Assembly: GCF_018143015.1 (NCBI RefSeq)
Contig: NC_054757.1
Coordinates: 22,769,785-22,833,784, forward strand
Source of the DNA: Lytechinus variegatus
Lineage: Eukaryota > Echinodermata > Echinoidea > Temnopleuroida > Toxopneustidae
DNA: 64,000 bases
Direction: 5' to 3'
Shown: positions 11,840 through 23,425 of the stretch, piece by piece
How the letters are laid out: every line of letters starts with the position of its first letter
Numbering within the stretch: position 1 is the first letter of the stretch
Notes under the pieces: model-generated
Seen by the model: the letters and a program-made list of their open reading frames with translations, nothing else
Databases searched by the model: none
Told to the model about the DNA's origin: nothing
Program-made: the position numbers and the translations under genes

Positions 11840-14100
11840 ATAGTCACTTCTTAGCTTTATTCTTATAAATCATAATATATTATGATCTCATTCAAAAAGT
11901 CTTGCTTTAAGTAGTGCGAAGCGCGAGCTAATTTTTTTATATGTATTTTGTCCTAATATTCTGGGCAATATATGTGAACAGATGTGTATGCAACTAAGTA
12001 ATATATCCGTTTTTATCTGATCGAAAAGTCACTGCTTGCAGTTATAGACATCAAGACGCTACATATTTTACTGCAATCAAATAATGTGAGCGCAAAAAAA
12101 GGCTTAAGCTGAAAATTTTTGATATTTGTACCAAAAGAATGGAAATTCCAAGCACTTTTTGTAATCATGAACAGGATAGGTAGGTTTTACATAGCCAAAC
12201 GATTGATGCGAGCGCGAAGCACGAGTAGAAAAATTCTATTAGACCTAAAAACGGGACACATTTATGTTTTAAAAATCATTAATCGGGGATCTTCCTATAC
12301 AGTGCGTTTAAAAAAAAATTATACTTTGAAAAAATTCCTGTAAAATTATACATTTGTAATATCCTGAAGATTTTTCCCATTTTCACATTGTTACAGATCC
12401 ATTTAAGCAAATGAAGATATAACTATCGAAAAATATTTCCGCTTGAGTGAGCACCACTTACTTTTGAAAAGTTGGTGAAAAATGATTTGCGCAAAACTTT
12501 GAAATAGCTATGCGAATAAAATAACCTTTATCATGAAGAACACGTAGAATTTAGCAAGTAAAATTGATTTGGAGATATCTTTGACCTCTTTTAAGTTGTT
12601 TCCTTGCCCAATACAGTTCAAAGAGTGCATTGCGCCCCTCCCCACTCCTCCACACACCAAGGCCATCAAGACGATATTTGAATTACACCGAGCTGTGATT
12701 TACATAAAATTAATTAGGCTTGATTTTCATTTTGTTAATCATTGTCAAGATTGGGAAAAGTGTATTAAATGAAAAATTACATGTCAACCCACTTTAAATA
12801 ATAGAAACTTAGTGAAAAAGTGCTGGAGATGTCTGATGATAACTTTTGTTCAGATTCATTTATGTCCTCAGATCCAGCTGGCACAAAAAGGGTAAAAGTT
12901 GTGCTTGCTAAGTGTTGAAATTTCAATTCGGGTGGCAAATTTGTTTAAAAATGCTTGAATGTATCTGTTTCATTTTAATTGACTCAAAGTGCAAGGGAAA
13001 TGTATAGGAAAAATGTATCGCAGGGTAAGTTTAATTTCGCCCTTTCCCCTTGACACTGCGTGAAAACGAGCATTTCTGCGCAAACATATTTCTGCCAGCT
13101 TTATAAAAATGGACAGTGCTCACTCAAGTGTAACATTCTGTCAAAACTTTTACTTTCATTGGATAGATGAGACCCAAACCCAAGATTATATGTGAAAAAA
13201 TTACCCGCATGTTGTATATATTTGAATTCCCAGAGCTTTGTCAAAGTGTAAACTTTTTTTTGATACATTAATAATGCGAGCCGGACTCGGGAAGCGCGAG
13301 TTGAAAAAATTGACATTTCTGCCAAGTGGAAATTCCAAGCACCTTTTTTAGTAATCCGTGATATCTAAACGATTGACTGTGAGCGCGAAGCACGAGCGGA
13401 AAAGTTCGAAGTTCGGAACTAAAAACGGGACACTCTATTCATGTTTTGTAAATAATGATGAACTGGATAAGTAATTGGAGATCTTCCTACATTAATAATG
13501 CGAGCGCAAAGCGCGAGCAGACAATTTTTTATATTCTGATCTGAAACTGCATGGATCCCCATATGCATGCTTGCGTGTGTTTCACGGATATAGACCTAGA
13601 ATCTGGGCATTCTGAATGCCTTTCGAGCATGAAAATAAATAAAGCGAGCGCGAAGAGCGAGCTTAAAATATTTATATTCAGATCTGAAAAGGGCCAATTT
13701 AAGCTCTAGTTTCAAGCACATGGTAGGAAAATTATGGATTTCACTTTACTTTTTAATAACAAAGAACTAATATTTTTCATTATCATTGGGTTCTGAGTTT
13801 TTGACATAGGACTGAGACATTTTAAGGATATTTTGTCATCATATGAATATAATGCGGACGATCTCCCTATTCTCTTAAGTGCGAGATGAAACTTGTCGAT
13901 ATTATTCCATTCTGAAGAAAGGACAATTTAGTTATTGACTTAATAACTTATTAATTAATTTAACAAGCCCATCAGAGCGCGAAATTTGTTAATATTATGG
14001 CCTGAAAACTGGACATTTTAAGCACTTTTGTAATTATGATAAGATGCATGCATGAGCGCAAATCTCGTGCTGAAAATTTTGATAAGCTTTCATGAAATGT
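11840..14100. repeat. Degenerate repeat field between the two head-to-head genes
   Basis: The motif GAGCGCGAAGCRCGAG and close variants recur at about 11920, 12205, 13275, 13380, 13500 and 13645. Each is followed by similar A/T-rich sequence such as GGAAATTCCAAGCAC, AACGGGACAC and GATCTTCCTA. The copies look like diverged units of a few hundred bases. No coding exon is seen. The 5' untranslated parts and promoters of the TXNDC9-like gene and of BLOC1S2 must lie somewhere in 11.3-14.85 kb but cannot be placed. Confidence 0.5.
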
Positions 14101-14112
14101 GAATTTTAAATT

Positions 14113-14690
14113 TGTTAAAGGACAAGTCCACTCCAACCGTTGATTTGATTTGAATAAAAAGAAAAAATCAACAAGCATAGGCACTGAAAATTTCATCAAA
14201 ATCGGATGACTAACAAAGTTATTGAATTTTAAAGTTTATCAATATTTTGTGAAAACCGTAAGTACATCGTCATGAATATTTCTATTTGTGAACTGATGAT
14301 GTCATGTCCCCACTTTCCTTTTTCTTATATGTTATTACATGAAAGTATAATTGTTTCATTTTTTCATACATTTGTAAATGATGTGTCACCATTTAAGTTG
14401 CAGCAATTAATATCTAAAGCACTAAATCAGTTGTCAATCCAATTGTTTAGTTCTTGGTAGAAATTTTTTGAATAAACCTAATTTAATATAATAAAATACA
14501 AACGAACAAGAGGGGATATGACATCAGCAAAAATTAATATTCATGAAGACATGCCTAGAACGTTCATCGGAATAATGCAAATCTTTGAAATTCAATAATT
14601 TCGTTATTTGTTATCCAAATGTGATCACATCTTCAGCAAATTGCTCTGTGAATTTTACTCTAATCATTGAGATATAAATATCTCAAGCTT
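14113..14690. repeat. MITE-like palindromic element just upstream of BLOC1S2
   Basis: The left half has GAAAATTTCATCAAAATCGG and CATGAATATT. The right half returns TTATCCAAATGTGATCACA and ATTCATGAAG in inverted order. The same plan is seen at 48284-48857, 55610-56260 and 58092-58680, all built on AATTTTCATCVAAATCGGAT. This copy is old, with many mismatches between halves. Confidence 0.6.
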
Positions 14691-14853
14691 TGACCTAACT
14701 CCCAAACATACGTCCACCATGCCCGGTTACCCTGAATTTCAGAACCCGTCATCCATATTCTATGGGCTACCATAACTTCAACACCACCTTCCTTGCACAT
14801 TTATCGGTTAATTCAGTTACACAGTACATAAATAAAACACTGACTGGGCTAAA

Positions 14854-16457
14854 ATGTCGGATAATCAAAGGTCTTCTGAGCCTGAAGGTGGGGCTGTAAG
14901 AGGAACGGGAGAAAGTAGCTCTTCGTCTGAAGCTGTACCTCAGACTGACAATGAATCCATCACTAGATCTACACTAGAATTAGAAGCAGAGGATAAGAAA
15001 CGAAGAGGTAATATGTGCAGATGCAGCAAGAACTCGAGGCGCGGCGACGAGAGAGCTCAGCTCAGCCGGCTACTCGGCGCGCCGGGTCCCCACCGTACCG
15101 GCCCACCTAGCCCCGGCCGCGCTGCAGTAGGGAATGGAGCTTCTTCATAAATCGTAGACTGTCTCAGTGTCTGAGCACAAGATAATTTTAAATAGATCTA
15201 GGCCTATGCCAACTTTATTGGCCACCAAAACCTATACTTAATACTAGGCCTACTGTTGTACTTGTAGTGTATTAATTTGTAAAGTGACACAAGTGTAAAA
15301 CTAAAAGCCCATGATGATGCACAGTGCTAGTGCCACTGCCTGCGCCTGCCTGGTGGCGCAATGGGGCTCCCAAAGTTTTGATAATAAATGTCTCTAATAG
15401 TGTTTGAGGGCCTCAAAATTTGTTTCCGGGCCACCAAAAGGCAAAAGCATGAAATCGATTATTTTGATGGACTAATCAGGCCACCAAGAAAAAAAGAGTT
15501 AGTTTGGAGCCTTGCTTGTTTAAGCCTTTGTATTTTGTTCTGACAATTTCAATGTTCCTAATGTTCTAGTAGACTATTGTCTCACTGCACTGACATCAAC
15601 TTGAAATTGTAATTTTTTTTTCATTATGATAAAACTTCTTTTATCTTCAGAGAGTACAGATGCTGCTGTGGAGACGGCTCAAGAGGCAACAGTAGAAGCA
15701 AATGCAGATATTGCAGAGCTGACACGAGATATGTTTCAGAAGATGATTGCATATCTTCAGGGTGATCTATCAGGTACTGCTTCAAGCCAATTCAGGGAGA
15801 ATCTAGAATTTCCAACTATATATACGGGGCAGGAGGGGGGGGGGGGGCGCAGAATAAGTTTGTTTTGAATTCGCCTATAAGCCACTAAAGATTGAAGGTG
15901 GGCAATTTCTCTTGCCAGAAATCTAATCAGAATTTATGTTCTTTATAAACAGACATAACAAAGCAATCACTCCCCCCCCCCAGAAAGACAAAATACCCAA
16001 AGTATTTATTTGTCTGATTTGGAATAGTAAGTGCATTGTAGATGATGGTGTTTAGGTAGAATTAATTTCACCTCTTTACCAGACATGGTCTCGATTAAGC
16101 TAAGAAAATCTTTTGTCATTGGGGCCGTCTCATCATTTATTTTTTTTTCTAATTTTTTGATAATCCACAGCCAAAATACTTTAAAACATTGCATTTGAAT
16201 ACTGAATGATGAAAATAAATATTCAGTTCTGTTGTAATGCATAAACATACATTATAGCTAAGCACATGAAACAACAAAATTAAAGAAATGAAAAGTAAGT
16301 GAAGAGTAAAATATTACTGATGAAGCTTGGAAAGTACAAGAAAGCTACATGTAGTTTCCAATTGTTTGATTCTTAATCTTATTTCATTTTGTTGTTTTTT
16401 TGAGGGGAGGAGGGCATTAGTAATAGGCCCTACCTAGTATCTGTTTAATCCCATTGT

Positions 16458-16516
<59 letters not shown>

Positions 16517-19202
16517 CTTCCAAGCAGTAAAAACATGTAATTGTTTACCTCTTTCCACTTCTCTTTTGTCTTCCTTCACACATTTGTCTGCAGCAACTGC
16601 TGAGGATTACAAACTTCTAGAGCAGATGAACCTGGTTACTGCTAAGAAATATGGGGACATGAAGAACATAGCTTTACAGATAGGGGACTCAATGACTGGG
16701 CTACAGAGCAAATGTTAGTAAAAACACTAGTGTGCTTTTGTTCATTCATACTGTTTATTGTACTGGTAGTTTGGCTCTCTTAGCTATGTTATTTATGAAT
16801 GGTGGTATAAGAATTCACCTAAAGTTTAAAGGCTTTCTTTCAAGAACTGCTACAAATGATGTTTGGCTTTAGTTGAATTGCGAAAAGAAACCCAAAATAT
16901 TGTTAAAGACTGATTATGATAAAACATTAAGGCACCCTATATAGGAATTACAAAAAGTTTTTAAGACTCAACTTGTATTCTGTCACAATTGCTTATTATG
17001 AGTTTTTCTGTTTGTTTAGGGGTAGTTGTGTTTTCTTCCTCCTCTCTCTTTTGGTGTTGTTTGAAGGTGAAGGTTAGCTTGGTGGCATGTACAATCGTTG
17101 ATGTGGTTTACGGTACACCATGTGGAGTGTTAGGCCTATAGAAACAGTGGATAAAAGAAGAAAAGAAATGGATAGGCGAGAAAGTGGAAATTTGAGAGTA
17201 GAGAATTCTTGAATGTAGTCCTGAAAAGGACTGTAAACTAGAAGAGGTTGATGAGTTGAAAAAACAGCTTGAGTATTAGGATGGATGAGGAGACGGACAG
17301 TCAACCTGCCCGAAACATCGAGTCTCTCTACTGCTTCTACCTAGTCTTGAGGACGCAATGATGATGATTTTTTTTTAGATGTCATATATACTTCATCATT
17401 GACGTCTTGACACTCTCTCCATAGACTCTTCAGCGAACGACCAAAACAAAGATGGATTCCCCCAAAAAATCCATCTTTTTAAACCGAAATCAAGAAAATT
17501 CATTTACTTTTATTAATTCTTACACCTTCCTACGCCTAATGCGTAGGAAGGTTTTAAATATTACTTTCAAAAATGTAAAAAAATGAAGATTTCTTACCTA
17601 ACTGATGCCGCGTAGACCCCTCGTTCCACATGTAAACAACGGAAATACAATAGCGTCGACCCTTGAACCGCTTATGTATGACGTACTTCCGGAAAGCAAT
17701 GCCGGCTTAACGAACAATTTAGAGATAAAAAATCTTATTTAACAAATATCAAAATTTATTTTGTGATCATAAATAATTCATATTAATATATATAAATTAT
17801 TTATGATCACAAAATAAATTTTAATATTTGTTAAATAAGATTTTTATCTCTAAATTGTTCGTTAAGCCGGCATTGCTTTCCGGAAGTACGTCATACATAA
17901 GCGGTTCAAGGGTCGACGCTATTGTATTTCCGTTGTTTACATGTGGAACGAGGGGTCTACGCGGCATCAGTTAGGTAAGAAATCTTCATTTTTTTACATT
18001 TTTGAAAGTAATATTAAAAACCTTCCTACGCATTAGGCGTAGGAAGGTGTAAGAATTAATAAAAGTAAATGAATTTTCTTGATTTCGGTTTAAAAAGATG
18101 GATTTTTTGGGGGAATCCATCTTTGTTTTGGTCGTTCGCTGAAGAGTCTATGGAGAGAGTGTCAAGACGTCAATGATGAAGTATATATGACATCTAAAAA
18201 AAAATCATCATCATTGCGTCCTCAAGACTAGCTTCTACCCATCATCTCTACTCCCCGACTCAAGCCAGCATCTCCTCATCCATCCTACTACTCAAGTTTT
18301 TTTTTTTTTCAACTCATCAATCTCTTCTGGTTTACAGTCCTTTTCAGGACTACATTAAAAAAAGAATACTCTACTCTCAAATCTCCACTTTCTCGCCTAT
18401 CCATTTCCTTTTTCTTCTTCTATCCACTCTCTCTGTTTTCTTTGCTTGTAAAGTACTTTTAGCAGAAAAAATAATCAGATTCTTAAATGATGTTTCATTG
18501 CTGTAGATCAGAGTCTTCAACCATACCTTGACCAGATAGATCAAGTGGAAGAAAGTGTAACCAGTCTAGAACAAGCTGCTCTCAGATTGGATGCATATTC
18601 AAAGAGACTAGGTAATGTTTATTTTGCTACGTGTAGTAGAAAATGTATTGCTACAGATATTATCTGTAAAAACATGCTTGAAGACAAATGTTTCCAAGGA
18701 AAGTATGATCATAGAGCAATGGAATAGGGCCGAGTCATGTTAGAAATCCCCCCCCCCCCTTCTGAATCCAATAGTTTATTATCAGTTGGAATTTGATATG
18801 CCTGAATATGGATGTTTTTCCACACTAAAAAGGAATTAATAGATTTTCATGATCCCAATGACTAAAATTCACTACCTTTGAATAATGAACAATATTGGCT
18901 GCACTACATGTGTATTTGTCAACACAGAGGGCACTTTGCTGTCTCCTAAGTGCAAGTATTAAAATATGATCTCCACTTTGGGGAGAAATCAAAGACTTCA
19001 ATGAGTTTTGACGAGAAATTTAGGAAATGTAATTGTAAACCTCCTTCACTTGATGAAAAGACATAACATCCATTTAAAGAGTGAAATCAAATCAAAATCA
19101 AATTAATTTTCTTGTAACTAAAATGTTATGATTTATTATCCTTTCTCCCATTTCTCTGTCTCTCTTTCAGAAGCCAAATTTAAGCAGCTTGAGAAGAGAT
19201 GA
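14854..19202 (+). CDS. BLOC1S2: BLOC-1 complex subunit 2, complete, five coding exons
   Basis: Coding exons are 14854-15007, 15651-15773, 16594-16713, 18507-18611 and 19171-19202, 534 bp in all (177 residues). All junctions are GT..AG and in frame, two with GTTAGT or GTAATR donors. The first 55 residues are a Ser/Glu-rich extension with no recognisable fold. From about residue 56 the chain follows human BLOC1S2 (142 residues): [41 protein letters not shown], then [37 protein letters not shown]. It is almost wholly alpha-helical and should form the coiled-coil rod that packs with the other BLOC-1 and BORC subunits, acting in lysosome and endosome positioning and in biogenesis of lysosome-related organelles. 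If intron 1 is retained the frame stops at about 15150 after a short Arg/Pro-rich tail. Intron 3 holds a large foldback element. A likely polyadenylation signal lies 145 nt past the stop. Confidence 0.95.
15040..15150. other. GC- and CpG-rich patch in BLOC1S2 intron 1
   Basis: The patch is dense in CpG (GGCGCGGCGACG, CGGCGCGCCGGG, CCCCGGCCGCG) amid A/T-rich DNA and begins 35 bp after the exon 1 donor. It could be a regulatory segment or part of an alternative longer exon 1. Nothing in it looks like a known repeat in this window. Confidence 0.4.
16459..16511. repeat. (AT)n microsatellite in BLOC1S2 intron 2
   Basis: An uninterrupted dinucleotide run of about 26 units. Confidence 0.95.
17140..18440. 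mobile_element. Older foldback element in BLOC1S2 intron 3, split by a younger one
   Basis: The outer arms are inverted copies: GGATAGGCGAGAAAGTGG, TCCTGAAAAGGACTGTAAAC and GATGGATGAGGAG on the left return inverted on the right between 18265 and 18440. The left arm also has ACCTGCCCGAAACATCGAG. A second member at 61085-61510, in FADS intron 2, shares these words. No coding sequence was found. Confidence 0.7.
17342..18230. mobile_element. Near-perfect 889-bp foldback element with 9-bp target duplication (Mutator-like)
   Basis: The two arms (17342-17778 and 17795-18230) are inverted copies, near-identical apart from a few one- or two-base indels, around a 16-bp A/T spacer. The element is flanked by direct repeats GCTTCTACC at 17333-17341 and 18231-18239. 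A 9-bp duplication and very long terminal inverted repeats fit Mutator-like transposons or foldback relatives. It sits inside the older element, so it is the later insertion, and arm identity suggests it is young. There is no transposase frame. Confidence 0.8.
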
Positions 19203-19346
19203 AAACCTATTTGAGGAGATAGAAGGACGCTTCGTAAGATAAAGTGATCAATGTATTAAGTCATTGATTGTCAGAACCAGATTGTCCCAGCTTAAAGCCT
19301 GTGGGAGTAAAAGAATCCAGTAATCAACGTGTTAAGTGCTCTCTAC

Positions 19347-19352
19347 AATAAA
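19347..19352 (+). terminator. Likely polyadenylation signal of BLOC1S2
   Basis: AATAAA, 145 nt after the BLOC1S2 stop codon and the first such hexamer downstream. Further copies lie near 20600 and 21570, so a longer 3' end is possible. Confidence 0.4.
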
Positions 19353-19663
19353 CATTGAATCTATATAGAGCTGAACCATATGCAAGAGATGGAATATGTG
19401 ACTTCTGTATCCAGTTGGAATTGATCCGAGATGAATCAAAGACAATGACAAGGATATACATGCAGCCTTGACACGTGAAAGCTGATCTTTCTGGGAGTGA
19501 TATGAATCATGATGAAGACATCTAATTTGATCTTCAGAAACAACTGTTTGTCAACATACTGTACTCTGTTTAATCATTTTACATATATTTGTGATATGAA
19601 TACTGTAAACAGTTTAAAAGACAATTCTTATACTGTGCATGAATGTAATCTTCAAAGATCTGT

Positions 19664-19937
19664 CCGGCCATGTCTTACATGCAATAACTACTGATCCGGT
19701 CAATCTGAAGTATATCGAAATCCATGAACATCATAAAAAAAATTTAAGGAAATTTGCACATTGCCCTTTGATAACAGAGAAAAGCACACTTAATTGTCAA
19801 AGAAACAGTAAAGGTATGAATATACATTATATCTTGAAAGTATTTTGAACAAACATGTACTTTAGATGTTGACGTTACTGGCTTTCCATAGTTGTGGTCG
19901 ATTGGATCAATCGTAACTTTTTGTAAGACTGGGCCCT
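19664..19937. repeat. MITE, TTACAAAGAGTTACGATTGATC family, decayed copy
   Basis: It shares the internal words ATATCGAAATCCATGAACAT, TTTGCACATTGCCCTTTG and TTGACGTTACTGGCTTTCC and the end TCAATCGTAACTTTTTGTAAG with copies at 24661-24940, 25804-26034 and 28166-28439. It lies past the presumed end of BLOC1S2. The stretch 20350-21800 that follows shows nothing recognisable. Confidence 0.7.
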
Positions 19938-20159
19938 GGTTTCGACAGTGAATAATATAGCATGATTGATCTGAAAAATAAAGAAAAATATGTAGAACCA
20001 GTAGGATTTGAACCTGTTATTTACTGTTTGCTGGATGGGAACTCTACCACCTGGCCATGACGGTTTCATGGTACAGTCTTGGTTCAAGTAGGGAATTTTT
20101 TTCATGCAATAATTTTCAAAGAATGCATATCACCTGGTGGACATACATGTATCCCTTGA

Positions 20160-20340
20160 GTCAGGGGCTAATCTAAGATTTTCCAAATGGGGGGGGGCAT
20201 ATTTTCCCGAGGAAAAATTTGACGAAAAAAGGTCTTCGCTTTCAAATGCGGGGGGGGGGGGGCACTCTTCTGTTTTAACAGCACTTTTACTTTATAAATT
20301 TTGTGCCTCTCCCCCCCCCCCCCTGAATCCACCAGTACCT
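20160..20340. repeat. Small element with G-run and C-run ends
   Basis: It begins CAGGGGCTAATCTAAG with runs of G, and ends with a C-run and TGAATCCACCAG. The layout of CAGGGGCGGATCYAGC-like termini next to homopolymer runs is shared with 32334-32490, 33293-33757 and 60183-60822. It may be an hAT-like MITE. Confidence 0.45.
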
Positions 20341-21814
20341 TGAGTAGCTGTTTTGCAGAGCATAAGGCGATAGGTAACTGTAGCAAATCAGATTACACTC
20401 TTTGTAACAGGAAGCAGATAACAATCAGTCGCAGATTTGCAAGACATGATTGATTTAGGGACTGAATATTGACTTGCAATTGATTATAAGTTTCTTGCAA
20501 CTCTCCATGATTTATTGTGGGAGTAGTCCTTCAGGGAAGGTGCCCTGGAACTGTTGTAAATTTGGATGATTATAACTATGCATAGAACCTAATAATGCTT
20601 GAAATAAATGATATTTATTACTTATTTTATGTAAAAAATCAGTACTGGTTGATAGACAAATAAATGCCTGGTCATGTTTATGCTCTCAACCAAAATGGGT
20701 CTGCTTTTTCCCTCATATAGGTTCTCCCATGTGTGTTCTATGTAATTTTTGTGAAGAATTAATTAAGTACTGATTGAAAGAAAAGATCTATGCTTATATG
20801 AAAATGTACTTTATAATTCTGGTTCATTGATGCTATAGATCTATAAGAATTGCTTTGACTACCAGCAATTTCTATGAATGTTATGTAAGAGAAAACTGTC
20901 ATTACTGCTTTCCTATCTCTTGCCAGAATATACTGTCTCACATAACATGATAGTGCATATTGTAGAGTGTTGGATCATACATTTAATCTCATGGGCATTC
21001 AAGAAACTTGGAATCAACTGGAAGTCAATTTTAGATCCCAATACTATCATAACTCTGGCAATTAATTGCATGATCATAATTGCGTACTTGTCTTGAAGCA
21101 TGAAGTAAAAATACATTTTGCTATGTACTTGTAATTGATATATCAATTTTAATTTAGCAACAGAAATTTGCATTTGATTGCAAATATTTTCTTGCAACAC
21201 GGCCTTAGATTTCTTATGACATTAATACATGCTTTTTTTTATGTTAGTCCATCATGGAACCAGCAGACAGCATAACATGCATACCAGCTTAGCAGGAGTA
21301 TAGTGTATACACAACTCACTAATGATAATGTAATGTATGGAATTATATGCACAGGGAATCGTTTGTTATAATCGGTGAAATATCTACAAGGGCAGACAAT
21401 TAAGAGAATCTTGTGAGAAAAAGGAATGTAAAATAATGTGTAAGAGACAATTGGTATGTTCAATATTTGTAAACACGTGTACATAAAGTAGTACAAATAT
21501 TTCAAAGAATTTATGGATGTTTTTCCAAACTCAGAAGCATTCCTTATATTTGTTAAGTATTGTATACAATGAAATAAATATGTACATCATAGGTATGATT
21601 ATTTCTGTATTGTATTGTATTTGTTCCCCGTGAGAACACGTGGCCGTGATCACTTCATTGACAATGATGACCGCAATATTTGATATTACTGATCAATGAA
21701 TCTCTTTTGAGGATAACAAGCATTTGATATAGCGCCATCTATCTGCAGGTGCACTCAAATGGTTGATTATCCATTCACAATGTCCTCCATTGTCATCAAA
21801 TGATAATTATTCTA

Positions 21815-22015
21815 GGATGATGGTGATGAAGATGAATGCAATGAGGGTGATTATGAGGAGGATGATGGTGGTGGTGGTGATGATGATGATGATATAGTGA
21901 TGGTGGTGGTAGCATAGAGCTATTACAGATAGTTCTATGGTGGTAGTAATACCAGGTAGTATTAGTAGTAGACAAGTAGTGATGGTAGTGGTGGTGGTGG
22001 TGGTGGTGGTAGTGA

Positions 22016-22089
<74 letters not shown>

Positions 22090-22090
22090 A
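21815..22090. repeat. Mixed GAT/GGT/GTA trinucleotide microsatellite
   Basis: GATGATG, then GGTGGTGGT, then a pure (GTA)n run from about 22017 to 22089. The long Val or Tyr open frames across it are artefacts of the repeat. Confidence 0.95.
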
Positions 22091-22284
22091 AGGGTTTGCA
22101 CAGCAGACTAGTCGCTATACTGCGTGGGTATTTCTCGTTTGAGAGAACTTTGATTTATTTGCCTCTGTATGTTGGGGGCGGGGGGGGGGGGTCATTTGCC
22201 TCTCTAGCCTCTAAAGACTGTTTTTATTTTTCAGAGGGCTGCAACTCTCTAAACAGCTTTACATATGACACTATATTTCAGTCC

Positions 22285-22565
22285 AATTTCAATTCAATTC
22301 AATCTTTATTTCGCAAAATAGGATAAAAATAAAAAGAAACATCAAATAATGTGATTAGATAATATAATACATTGCGTGGCTTTCCATGAAGGTTATCAGA
22401 AACCTGTAAGGCTGGATCGCCAAAACATAGTAAAAAGACAACAATATTAATGAAAAAGAAAAACCACAATATCATATCATTGTAGTGAATACAATGTAGG
22501 AAAAGGGACAGAGAAAACAACAAAAAATACAAAAAGACACGAATCAAAGGGGGGGGGTAGATAGG
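22285..22565 (-). mobile_element. Possible retroposon 3' end, minus orientation
   Basis: The left edge is the tail-like AATTCAATTCAATCTTTATT and the body is non-coding. The same arrangement at 33822, 39797 and 63338 suggests 3' ends of non-LTR retroelements with pentanucleotide tails. No reverse transcriptase is seen in this copy. Confidence 0.35.
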
Positions 22566-23179
22566 GTACAAGTAGTGCATTGCCATATCAACTGCGAAAA
22601 TTAATAATCATTCACTAGAAATTTTTTGTACTGTTTTCTAAAGGAAGATATAAATTTGGTCCATTCACATGTATCTCTCTAATAGAGAATAACGAAAATT
22701 AGTATGTTATATATCTATGATCTCTTCACGTCGTTGGCATTCCATACACACACCATCGTGCGATCTTCTGCTCGTATCAGAAGTTCACCTCGCAAGGTCA
22801 TGCGCTGTTTATTACCGCCACAGACACTCCATTTATCTGTATGCTCTCAGAAACAGCACGGCTAGGACCACTCAATACCTTTTTTATTATTATATTTTAT
22901 TATTCCTATTCCATGGCTCGAATAAGAAAATAATAAATGTTCGCACTTAATATGTAGCCGATTATCCAGACAGCATACAAACGGATAAAAAATAGTTTCC
23001 TATCGATTATGCTGACAGAAGCGCTGATCTAAAATTTCAGAAAAAAATGTTCCAGGCGTCTGAAAATATTTCAAAAAATTGACCGTGCGATGGCAAACGC
23101 GAGATACATGTATGTGGGGGTTACCTGTAGAGATGTATATCTCTATGGGGTTACCCAGCCGTGGTGGAGTGACGAATCA

Positions 23180-23425
23180 GATCAGCTGTCCAATGAAAAA
23201 AAATATGCAGCTAGCTAGCACGCGTGTAGGGAGGTCAAAGGTCACGATCACCACAACAATGTGGAGCTCACACGATCGGACTAACTGTGCATATCATTAT
23301 CTATAGCTATGTCTGGGTATGTTAGCTGTCTGGCTAATGTTGACGGAGAGTGATAAAAGAGGACAGCTTCCGAGATTTTCAAGTAAATCTTCAGAGGAAC
23401 ATTTCGCCGGCTGAAAGCAAGCTCG
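23180..23425 (+). promoter_or_regulatory. Candidate promoter and untranslated first exon, possibly of SCD
   Basis: A CCAAT box is at 23190-23194. A perfect direct repeat with one-base spacing, AGGTCAAAGGTCA (DR1, the site class bound by PPAR/RXR and HNF4 receptors), is at 23232-23244. ATCACCACAA at 23247-23256 matches the sterol response element ATCACCCCAC at 8 of 10 positions. GATAAAAG at 23352 is TATA-like. The block ends in CTCG followed by a strong donor GTAAGTGAGG at 23426. No coding exon lies between here and the SCD acceptor at 36911, so SCD is the first plus-strand gene it could splice to. That link is inference; no transcript data were available. An alternative SCD untranslated exon could lie at about 36770-36817, before a GTTAGT donor. 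Confidence 0.4.

Noticed and set aside
15651-15868. BLOC1S2 exon 2 extended to the end of its open frame
   Set aside because: The frame past 15773 runs into a G-run, while the donor there joins exon 3 in frame and restores the family sequence.
21937-22101. Long Val-rich and Tyr-rich open frames
   Set aside because: They are translations of a (GTA)n/(GGT)n microsatellite.
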